Assembly: GCA_017436845.1 (NCBI GenBank)
Contig: JAFSCJ010000024.1
Span: 1 to 40,431, forward strand
Source of the DNA: Muribaculaceae bacterium
GTDB lineage: Bacteria; Bacteroidota; Bacteroidia; Bacteroidales; Muribaculaceae
Direction: 5' to 3'
Length of the DNA: 40,431 bases
The notes under the pieces: generated by a model
Told to the model about the DNA's origin: nothing
Databases searched by the model: none
What the model saw: the letters and a program-made list of their open reading frames with translations, nothing else
Part shown: in pieces, positions 34,358-40,431 of the stretch
Position numbering within the stretch: the stretch's first letter is position 1
Layout of the letters: each line of letters starts with the position of its first letter
Program-made: the position numbers and the translations under genes

Positions 34358-35740
34358 ATGAGATTTTCTAAAATACTTTTAAGTAGCTTGTTTATAATCT
34401 CACTCGTTTCATGCGAAGAAACGACAACCATTGGGAGCTCAATTATCGAAGATGAAATTGAGATTGTAATGGATTCATCATATACAGTTACAGGGAAATC
34501 AATCGAAAACAACCGCATTCAATCACGCTCACTCACCCAATTGCTTGGCATAATTGACACGAAAGAATATGGATATCTAAAATCTGATATCATTACTCAA
34601 CTAATGCCCACAGGAAAAATTGATACAACAGGAGTAACAATAAATGATATCGATTCTATAAAATTGAAATTGTACATTCCAATGGGTGGTTATACCGGCG
34701 ATTCAATTGTACCGATGGGAGTAAACGTTTATCGCTTAAAGCCAAATTCGGCATTACCAAGTCCCATTTATAGTAACTTTGACCCAACAGATTATTATGA
34801 TAATAACGATTTAATAGGCTCTACGATTTATTCGGCAAACGCATTAGGGTTATCTGATTCAATTGCAGAACTTACACACCGCTTTGTTGAGATCAAATTA
34901 CCAGTTGATTTAGGTCGTGAATTTTTTACAAAATATAAAGAAAGTCCTAATACATATTTAAACCCTTCGGAATTTGCCAAATGGTTTCCCGGTATGTATA
35001 TAGCTAATAATTTCGGTAGTGGTCGTATAATGAAAATCAGTTCTGCCGAAATAAAAATGTATTATCGCAAGACTGTTAAAATAGAAGAAACAAACAGAGA
35101 TACCACATATTACAAAGAGGGTACATACTTTGCAATAACACCAGAAATCATATCAAACAACAATATTACACTCAACATGTCTGACAATCTTAAAACAATG
35201 TCAGAAACCGATGCTGTAATTGTTGCACCTGCAGGATTTGATGTACAAATCACATTCCCGGCAAGAAAAATCATTGAAAGCTATAACAGCAACAAAGGTA
35301 ATATCTCAGTTATCAATGCTCTTTCTTTTGAGATTCCTGTCGATGAGATTACAAACAACAATGGCATAACACCTCCTCCATACTTGTTGTTAGTTCAATC
35401 AAGCAAAAAAGATAAATTCTTTGAAAATGGAGATATCACCGATGATAAAACTTCATTCTATGCAACATACAATGAAATTTCTAAGAAATATGTTTTCTCC
35501 GAAATGAGACAATACTTAATTGATTTATTAAAGAAAGAAAACATCACCGATGACGATGTAACATTTACTCTTACACCTATAAGTTTATCTACCGAAAGTT
35601 CAGGGTCAAACTATTACTACTCTTCAACAACATATATTAATGATATTACTCCTTATGTTGAAGCGCCTGCAATGGTAAAGCTCAATCTTAATGAATCTAA
35701 GATTAAATTTACATATAGTAAGCAAACAATTACTAACTAA
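34358..35740 (+). CDS. DUF4270 lipoprotein
   Basis: A 460-residue protein with a lipobox (FIISLVSCEE; Cys near residue 19). It matches, from memory, the DUF4270 family: a TTIGSSIIEDE start after the Cys, VTGKSIENNRIQSRSLTQLLGIIDTKEYGY, and SIKLKLYIPMGGYTGD, then a long beta-rich body with a C-terminal VKLNLNESKIKFTY. It probably sits on the outer membrane. It is very likely co-transcribed with the GT5-like gene. Function unknown. No terminator is seen between its stop and the tRNA-Thr gene 14 bases further on. Confidence 0.88.
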   Translation: MRFSKILLSSLFIISLVSCEETTTIGSSIIEDEIEIVMDSSYTVTGKSIENNRIQSRSLTQLLGIIDTKEYGYLKSDIITQLMPTGKIDTTGVTINDIDSIKLKLYIPMGGYTGDSIVPMGVNVYRLKPNSALPSPIYSNFDPTDYYDNNDLIGSTIYSANALGLSDSIAELTHRFVEIKLPVDLGREFFTKYKESPNTYLNPSEFAKWFPGMYIANNFGSGRIMKISSAEIKMYYRKTVKIEETNRDTTYYKEGTYFAITPEIISNNNITLNMSDNLKTMSETDAVIVAPAGFDVQITFPARKIIESYNSNKGNISVINALSFEIPVDEITNNNGITPPPYLLLVQSSKKDKFFENGDITDDKTSFYATYNEISKKYVFSEMRQYLIDLLKKENITDDDVTFTLTPISLSTESSGSNYYYSSTTYINDITPYVEAPAMVKLNLNESKIKFTYSKQTITN

Positions 35741-35754
35741 TTTTTACAACACCG

Positions 35755-35828
35755 GCCGCAATAGCTCAGTTGGTTAGAGCGTTTCATTCGTAACGAAAAG
35801 GTCGCGAGTTCGACTCTCGCTTGCGGCT
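35755..35828 (+). tRNA. tRNA-Thr (CGT)
   Basis: A 74-nt cloverleaf: acceptor GCCGCAA/TTGCGGC, D arm GCTC...GAGC, anticodon loop TTCGTAA with anticodon CGT, and T arm GCGAG-TTCGACT-CTCGC. The anticodon reads ACG, so it is a threonine tRNA. The last pair of the anticodon stem is A-C, not a Watson-Crick pair. CCA is not encoded. It starts 14 bases after the DUF4270 stop and is followed by a terminator. Confidence 0.88.
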
Positions 35829-35831
35829 CTT

Positions 35832-35856
35832 AAAAGGCAGTATTTAACTGCCTTTT
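35832..35856 (+). terminator. Terminator between tRNA-Thr and the ABC-F gene
   Basis: A 9-bp stem (35832-35840 with 35848-35856), 7-nt loop, and a following T tract. It starts three bases past the tRNA and ends 15 bases before the ABC-F start codon. Confidence 0.88.
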
Positions 35857-35871
35857 TTATAAAAAAGACCC

Positions 35872-37734
35872 ATGGCAAGTTACCTACAAATAGAAAATCT
35901 CACAAAGAGCTACGGCGATAGAATTCTATTTGCCGACATTACTTTTGGAGTTGAAGAAGGGGACAAGATAGGCATAATAGCCAAGAATGGCACAGGGAAA
36001 AGTACCCTTCTTAATATCATCAGTGGAAAAGAGAGTCCTGATAGCGGAAAAATCACTTTCCGCAACAACTTGCGTGTGAGTATCCTTGAACAGATGCCAT
36101 CATTTCTTGACGGAGCGACTGTTATTGAAGCCTGCATGTACGACGATAACAAAATAGCTCACACCATCAGCCAATATGAACAAGCAGTATCAACAGGTGA
36201 CAGCAATATAATAAATAATGCCATTCATCAGATGGATGCAGCCGGAGCATGGGACTATGAAGACCGATTAAAACAACTTCTCACACAGCTAAAAATTACC
36301 GATCTCAATACTCCCATCTCTAAAATGTCGGGAGGGCAACGCAAGCGTGTCGCGCTTGCACGTGTCATTCTTGAAGAACCGGAATTAATTATTCTTGACG
36401 AGCCAACAAACCACCTTGATATTGAAATTATTGAGTGGCTCGAAGAGTACTTAAAACGTTCGCGCGTTACGTTATTAATGGTTACCCATGACCGCTATTT
36501 CCTTGATCGTATTTGCAATAAAATAATTGAAATAGACAATCAGCAGATATATAGCTATGACGGCAACTATGACTACTATCTGCGCCGTCGTCGTGAACGT
36601 ATTGAGGCTATGGCTGCCGAACTTGCCAAAGTTAAGAACACACTACGACGTGAACAAGAGTGGATGAGCCGACAACCACAAGCTCGTGCCGGCAAAGCAA
36701 AATATCGCATTGACTCATTCTACGATTTAAAAGAGCGTTCACGCGTCAACCTCAAAGAGGATAATATTGCTCTTGATGTTAAATCGTCATATATCGGCTC
36801 AAAAATCTTTGAAGCTGTTGGTATCTCTAAACGATTTGGAGACAAGACAATTCTTGATGATTTCACCTATACGTTTGCTCGATATGAAAAACTTGGCATC
36901 ATAGGACACAATGGAGCAGGAAAATCAACATTTATAAAGCTACTGCAAGGTTTAATCCCCACAGATAGCGGAAAATGGAACGTGGGTGAAACCGTTAAAT
37001 TTGGCTACTATAGCCAAGATGGCATTGCTTTTGACGAAAACAAGCGAGTAATAGATGCCATTACTGAAATTGCCGAAGATGTTGTCATCAACGGAGATCG
37101 ACACTACTCCCCCATGCAATTTCTTCAACATTTTCTATTCTCTCCCGCCGACCAACAAAAATATATCCACACCCTAAGTGGTGGTGAACGCTGTCGCTTA
37201 CATCTTGCATCGGTGTTGATGCGCTCACCTAACTTCCTCATACTCGACGAGCCTACAAACGACCTTGATATAGTGACACTTGGAATACTTGAAGATTACC
37301 TATGTTCTTTCAAAGGGTGTGTCATCGTCATTTCCCATGACCGTTATTTCCTTGACAATATCGTTGACCACTTGTTTGTATTTGAAGGGAATGGTCAAAT
37401 CAAAGATTTCCCCGGCAACTATAGTGATTATCGCTTATGGACAATAGAAAGGACTAAGTTTCAAGCGAACGAAAACGCCAAGGCAACGACGACCACGAAC
37501 GAAAAACCTCGCACCGACCGCCCTGCAAAGTTGACCTATAAAGAGAAAAAGGAACTCGAACAACTCACTGCCGACCTGGAACTGCTCAACGCCGAAAAAG
37601 AAACACTTGATACATTATTCAATAGCGGAGAAGAAATTCCCGATATCATCGAGAAATCAGCACGATACAATGAGCTAAAAGATCTCATTGACGAGAGAGA
37701 ATTCCGTTGGCTCGAACTCTCCGAAAAAGAATAA
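35872..37734 (+). CDS. ABC-F family ATPase, Uup/EttA-like
   Basis: A 620-residue protein with two ABC ATPase domains and no membrane segments. Walker A motifs are at about 36-45 (KNGTGKST) and 345-352 (GHNGAGKST); signatures SGGQRKR and SGGERCR; Walker B LIILDEPTNHLD and FLILDEPTNDLD. A basic linker between the domains (about 235-295) and a C-terminal coiled coil (about 550-620, LTYKEKKELEQL and following) match Uup-type proteins. ABC-F proteins act on the ribosome as translation factors; a role in antibiotic protection is not indicated. The gene starts only 43 bases after the tRNA with a terminator between, and I see no promoter box there. Confidence 0.93.
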   Translation: MASYLQIENLTKSYGDRILFADITFGVEEGDKIGIIAKNGTGKSTLLNIISGKESPDSGKITFRNNLRVSILEQMPSFLDGATVIEACMYDDNKIAHTISQYEQAVSTGDSNIINNAIHQMDAAGAWDYEDRLKQLLTQLKITDLNTPISKMSGGQRKRVALARVILEEPELIILDEPTNHLDIEIIEWLEEYLKRSRVTLLMVTHDRYFLDRICNKIIEIDNQQIYSYDGNYDYYLRRRRERIEAMAAELAKVKNTLRREQEWMSRQPQARAGKAKYRIDSFYDLKERSRVNLKEDNIALDVKSSYIGSKIFEAVGISKRFGDKTILDDFTYTFARYEKLGIIGHNGAGKSTFIKLLQGLIPTDSGKWNVGETVKFGYYSQDGIAFDENKRVIDAITEIAEDVVINGDRHYSPMQFLQHFLFSPADQQKYIHTLSGGERCRLHLASVLMRSPNFLILDEPTNDLDIVTLGILEDYLCSFKGCVIVISHDRYFLDNIVDHLFVFEGNGQIKDFPGNYSDYRLWTIERTKFQANENAKATTTTNEKPRTDRPAKLTYKEKKELEQLTADLELLNAEKETLDTLFNSGEEIPDIIEKSARYNELKDLIDEREFRWLELSEKE

Positions 37735-37852
37735 GGAAGATGATGTGTCAAAATTAGATTTGTCCCCTCTCCTGGCTTCGCCGTACTCTCCATGCCCCAA
37801 GTAGAGCGCTTGGCGTATCGCGTAACATGCAGATTATTAACAGCAAATTAAA

Positions 37853-37902
37853 TTATTCCACTAATTTAGTGGGAGCTGTCACAAAGTGACAGAGTGGGAT
37901 AA
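37853..37902. repeat. REP-like palindromic element
   Basis: A nested inverted repeat: an inner hairpin CTGTCAC-AAA-GTGACAG, a second palindrome CCACTAATTTAGTGG beside it, and outer arms TTATTCCAC/GTGGGATAA that pair with one wobble. The GGGAGCTGTCAC...GTGACAG core resembles short palindromic elements spread through many bacterial genomes. Only one copy is in this window, so its repeat nature is inferred. It lies in the gap between ABC-F and the zinc-ribbon gene, in a segment of slightly unusual composition. Confidence 0.6.
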
Positions 37903-37906
37903 AATT

Positions 37907-37937
37907 AAGAGGGTGCACCGCGCAGATACACCCTCTT
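37907..37937. terminator. Probable bidirectional terminator
   Basis: A 9-bp stem (37907-37915 with 37929-37937) with a 13-nt loop, between the converging ABC-F (+) and zinc-ribbon (-) genes. The right arm is followed by CTTC rather than a T run on the plus strand; on the minus strand it is followed by TTAATTTTATCC. Confidence 0.7.
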
Positions 37938-37961
37938 TCTTCACTATGGCATCTGTTGTGT

Positions 37962-38417
37962 TTATTTCAAGATACGATATTTCCCTATTACAGGCAACTC
38001 TTTTGCTTGACCATTAACAACATTTATTATGCCTATTACACATAGTACAGCAAACACAATACCTACAAATCCCAATATGCTGACAAGAAAATACAATCGC
38101 CAAGAAATCGCCAAAATAATGCTTGTCAACACACTATAAGCGACACCATAAATGATTGCAGCTATACACAATATCAATCCCTGATTGGCATGAAAACGAG
38201 CAAACTTAGACTCCTTAGCGGCTAAGATTGGGATTAAAACAAGTATACCAAGATAGGCAAGAACACCCATCGCCTTATTTTGTTCAATATCATTTTTATC
38301 ATATCCTCCGGTTGTGGATTTTGTGGGAGTATCACCTGCTGTTGCCGAATTTCCACATGATGGACAGAATTTTACACCATCTTCTATTTTATTTCCACAG
38401 TTACTGCAATATTTCAT
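37962..38417 (-). CDS. Zinc-ribbon plus DUF4870 membrane protein
   Basis: A 151-residue protein. The N-terminal zinc ribbon has two CxxC pairs (CSNCGNKIEDGVKFCPSCGN, residues 4-23). The rest is a DUF4870-like region with three to four hydrophobic segments (LAYLGILVLIPIL, KFARFHANQGLIL) and the basic end KYRILK. The ARFHANQGL motif is typical of that family. Role unknown; often a small inner-membrane protein. It is transcribed in the same direction as the two lipoprotein genes upstream, 35 bases after the nearest stop. Confidence 0.88.
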   Translation of the reverse strand: MKYCSNCGNKIEDGVKFCPSCGNSATAGDTPTKSTTGGYDKNDIEQNKAMGVLAYLGILVLIPILAAKESKFARFHANQGLILCIAAIIYGVAYSVLTSIILAISWRLYFLVSILGFVGIVFAVLCVIGIINVVNGQAKELPVIGKYRILK

Positions 38418-38452
38418 AACTAAAATTTTTAATATTAATACTCATTATCTTT

Positions 38453-39136
38453 CTATTTACCAAAAGCATCTTTAATTGCTTTCTGTACTTCAGGGTCTTC
38501 AAGAGCTTTTTCAGCATCTTTCATCGTGTCATCAAATGATTTCTGAAGCGCATCATAGAAATGGACCTTCAAACGTGCCGGATATTTCTTATTGGCATCA
38601 ATTAATTCGACACACATGCGTTTAAATTTCCCATCACGTTTCCAGCCCCAGTCATAAGCGCTTAAATTAAATCCTAATATTTTTTGAGCAAGGATATCGT
38701 CAACTGACCATTCTGATTCAGCATCTTCAAGAGTATTTTTCTTTTCAAATCCATAGATTACACTTTTAGTATCAGATATTGTTTGTGTTAAAGCATATAT
38801 TTTACGGACATAAGCTTCAAACTCTTCACGACTTACATCGCTCATATCTGATTTAATAAACATGGCCGAACCTTCATAACGACCACGATTTATCACTCCA
38901 TGATAAATTTTTAAAGTATCGACATCAAGATATTTATAATTGGGTTCTATATCATTGATAGAAATTCCAACTCCGTCAAATGCTGCTTCACAAGCATCCT
39001 TCGTCCGCTCGCCAAACACGCTTGTCTCCACAACTTTTTTAATGTCATCTGCTGTTACTTTATCGGTCTTGTTCCCTCCACAGGAGACCAATACAAATAA
39101 AGTAAATACACATAATATATTCTCTATTTTTTTCAT
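38453..39136 (-). CDS. Lipoprotein of unknown function, about 227 residues
   Basis: The ATG at 39136 (MKKIENILCVFTLFVLVSCGGN) gives a lipobox with Cys near residue 19; a TTG two codons earlier is less likely. The mature part is acidic and helix-rich, with several charged blocks (DAEKALEDPEVQKAIKDAFGK at the end). I do not recognise the family. It starts nine bases after the stop of a second small lipoprotein gene (39146-39493), so the two are likely one operon. No enzymatic motifs are visible. Confidence 0.8.
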   Translation of the reverse strand: MKKIENILCVFTLFVLVSCGGNKTDKVTADDIKKVVETSVFGERTKDACEAAFDGVGISINDIEPNYKYLDVDTLKIYHGVINRGRYEGSAMFIKSDMSDVSREEFEAYVRKIYALTQTISDTKSVIYGFEKKNTLEDAESEWSVDDILAQKILGFNLSAYDWGWKRDGKFKRMCVELIDANKKYPARLKVHFYDALQKSFDDTMKDAEKALEDPEVQKAIKDAFGK

Positions 39137-39145
39137 AGTCAATTA

Positions 39146-39493
39146 TTATTTATCGTTTTCATTCTCCATTTCCTCTGCTGCACTCTCAATCAACGTGGGT
39201 GCCGACTCCGTCATTGCCACGCCCCATCTCATCACAAGTGCTGCAAGTTCAAGCTTTTCTAATGCCGAAAATTCTTTCTCATCGATTTCGTCAATACCAA
39301 GTTCTTCAAAACGCTTATTAAAATCCTGTTCTATCGCTTTCCACTCTTCAGCAGTCAATTCTCCTTTCTTAGCTTCAACTTCTTCAACAAGCTCTTCAAA
39401 GCCATCAATAACATGGTCGGCTTTCGATTTAGCACAACCACCTAACATTGATAAACCAGCTACGCAAACTAATACAAAAAACAGTTTTTTCAT
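39146..39493 (-). CDS. Small acidic lipoprotein, 115 residues
   Basis: Signal MKKLFFVLVCVAGLSMLGGCAKSK with a clear lipobox (LGGC). The mature chain is about 95 residues, rich in Glu and helix-forming residues (for example EELVEEVEAKKGELTAEEWKAIE), ending ESAAEEMENENDK, suggesting a helical bundle or short coiled coil. The family was not recognised. It lies immediately upstream of another lipoprotein gene. It ends in a run of acidic residues, so a role in binding basic partners or metals is possible but unsupported. Confidence 0.82.
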   Translation of the reverse strand: MKKLFFVLVCVAGLSMLGGCAKSKADHVIDGFEELVEEVEAKKGELTAEEWKAIEQDFNKRFEELGIDEIDEKEFSALEKLELAALVMRWGVAMTESAPTLIESAAEEMENENDK

Positions 39494-39581
39494 GATTAAT
39501 AAATTTAAAATTAGTCCTACTCTGTTATAGCTTTTCGGGTACGCTTTAATTCTTTATATTGTATGATTACAACAATAAGCC

Positions 39582-40247
39582 TTATCTCTTATTCAAGTAC
39601 CACTCTGCTGCAATGCCCGCATACTCGTAAAACTCCGTATCCTTGTCAGTAAACAGATCCAAATGGAAGGTCTTGCGATACTTGTTTTTTTGCAACTCAT
39701 CTAATGTGGCAGTGAAACTCATGTTGTATGCCGTAGCAAGAAGCCTTATTCGTTCCTCTTTATGCATCGAAGCCAACTCTGGTATACGCTTGTCCAGTAG
39801 TTTCACGAAAAGAGCAAGATATACACATTGCCAGTCATCATCTTCCATTCTCTCCAGGCGACGTTTACGTTGCTCACGATTGTCTTTCGTGTCAAAATAC
39901 AACTGATATCGGTATCGCATCGGACTATGCATCCAAGCCACCTCTACTTGTTCCACAAACGATGGTTTCATTTGAAAGATACCAATAGAAAAGTTAGCAC
40001 ATTCTTTTCCTCCCGTTGCATAGAGTCCGTGGAGAGCTGCTTGCTCTATTCTGTTCTGCAATCGCGAGAATCTGAGCTGTTCGGGAAAAATGATGGCTTC
40101 GCACTCCACTGCATCCACATCAAGCGTTGCAAATACTTTTTCCCATGCTCCACGATGTTCTTCGACCCTAGCCGAAGCCCTATTCCAATCGGTGCAGAGA
40201 CGTTCAGCGTAGGATTGTCCGAACAGACTTACGGACATCACCAGCAT
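39582..40247 (-). CDS. Lysozyme-like/lytic transglycosylase-type exported protein, 5' end disturbed
   Basis: The open frame reaches 40334, but its first part is recN sequence read out of frame, so the true start is uncertain; 40247 is the first ATG inside the hydrophobic signal (LMLVMSVSLFGQS), cut before Gln. The mature chain has FPEQLRFSRLQNR with a Glu near 40080-40082, ANFSIGIFQMKPSF and LATAYNMSFTATLDEL, matching the catalytic Glu, G-x-F-Q and A-Y-N motifs of SLT/goose-lysozyme folds. It would cut murein glycan strands. I think this is a Bacteroidetes-specific family, seen without further annotation. G+C is higher than in the flanking lipoprotein genes. Confidence 0.65.
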   Translation of the reverse strand: MLVMSVSLFGQSYAERLCTDWNRASARVEEHRGAWEKVFATLDVDAVECEAIIFPEQLRFSRLQNRIEQAALHGLYATGGKECANFSIGIFQMKPSFVEQVEVAWMHSPMRYRYQLYFDTKDNREQRKRRLERMEDDDWQCVYLALFVKLLDKRIPELASMHKEERIRLLATAYNMSFTATLDELQKNKYRKTFHLDLFTDKDTEFYEYAGIAAEWYLNKR

Positions 40248-40431
40248 AAGAATCAATAAAAGAAAGCTGCCTGCTATCTTCCAGCAAAAGCATATGCTCA
40301 TGCTGACCATGAATATTGATAAGCTGATGACCAACTTCCTTTAGCAAAGCTACGGTTACAGCCTGTCCATTAATTCTGGCTACAGATCGTCCTCCACGCA
40401 CTATTTCCCTGGTTAAAATAATGTTATCCTC
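40204..40431 (-). pseudogene. recN: RecN (DNA repair ATPase) fragment, open at the window edge
   Basis: From the right edge the minus-strand frame reads TREIVRGGRSVARINGQ, VTVALLKEVGHQLINIHGQHEHMLLLED and SRQLSFIDSYAGD, which is the N-terminal part of RecN (about residues 95-170 of a protein of some 550). After YAGD it departs from RecN and ends at a stop at 40204. The C-terminal three quarters of RecN are missing. The IHGQHEHMLLLE style is more like Firmicutes/Negativicutes RecN than the Bacteroidetes form as I recall it. The reading is out of frame with, and overlaps, the signal peptide of the adjacent gene, so this looks like a breakpoint. Confidence 0.75.

Noticed and set aside
1..40431. 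CRISPR array, prophage, integrative element or defence island
   Set aside because: No regularly spaced repeats, integrase, transposase, phage structural or known defence genes were seen; the tRNA genes have no flanking partial copies.

Overview
The window is a piece of a Bacteroidales (Bacteroidota) chromosome. The evidence is the repeated Bacteroidetes promoter box (-7 TAnnTTTG, in several cases with a -33 TTTG about 20 nt upstream), the many SPII lipoproteins of DUF4270/DUF4827 type, signal peptides cleaved before Gln, the purH-mreBCD-mrdA-rodA cluster, and generally low G+C. I cannot assign a family or genus with confidence; the secreted amylase layout and the coiled-coil/Fibrobacter-type surface protein would fit gut Muribaculaceae-like or related lineages. 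Almost everything is housekeeping or envelope biology. I see no CRISPR array, no prophage and no insertion sequence, and I do not see a convincing undescribed multi-gene system.

Layout. 1-6150 (+): 3' end of a surface polysaccharide or glycan locus: partial GT2, PglC-like sugar transferase, PglD-like acetyltransferase, PglE-like aminotransferase, gmd, fcl, and a WecA/MraY-like initiating transferase, closed by a 19-bp bidirectional terminator. The other side of that terminator serves rpmH (-), a 51-residue gene. 6521-10173 (-): a murein-peptide scavenging operon (transglutaminase-like lipoprotein, NlpC/P60 peptidase, dipeptide epimerase). 10312-13325 (-): DHH phosphoesterase, DUF4827 lipoprotein and glmM, with a strong promoter upstream and a terminator downstream. 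13558-20835 (+): purH followed by the rod-shape/elongasome operon mreB, mreC, mreD, mrdA, rodA.

20955-25111 (+): a secreted GH13 amylase with a C-terminal sorting-like domain, then a LysE-type exporter overlapping a signal-less CBM9-like protein. 25214-27366 (-): a lipoprotein with a long coiled coil and a Fibrobacter-paralogous/DUF1566-like C-terminal domain, broken by a one-base frameshift. tRNA-Cys follows. 27862-33357 (-): compact operon dsbD, mazG, topB, NUDIX, and a small Cys-rich membrane protein. 33531-35740 (+): a GT5-only 'glycogen synthase' half protein and a DUF4270 lipoprotein, then tRNA-Thr and an ABC-F ATPase. 37962-39493 (-): a zinc-ribbon/DUF4870 membrane protein and two small lipoproteins. 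39582-40431 (-): a lysozyme-like protein whose 5' end is fused out of frame to a recN fragment, probably a recombination or assembly junction.

The common theme is the cell envelope: precursor supply (glmM), wall elongation (mre/mrd/rod), wall-peptide recycling (NlpC/P60 plus epimerase), lipid-linked glycan initiation (PglC-like and WecA-like) and GDP-fucose synthesis. The points most worth checking are the frameshifted surface protein with its high-G+C coiled coil, the recN chimera at the right edge, the GT5 half-protein that has lost the KxGGL motif, the near-leaderless promoter of the LysE/CBM9 pair, and the hairpin between mreB and mreC.
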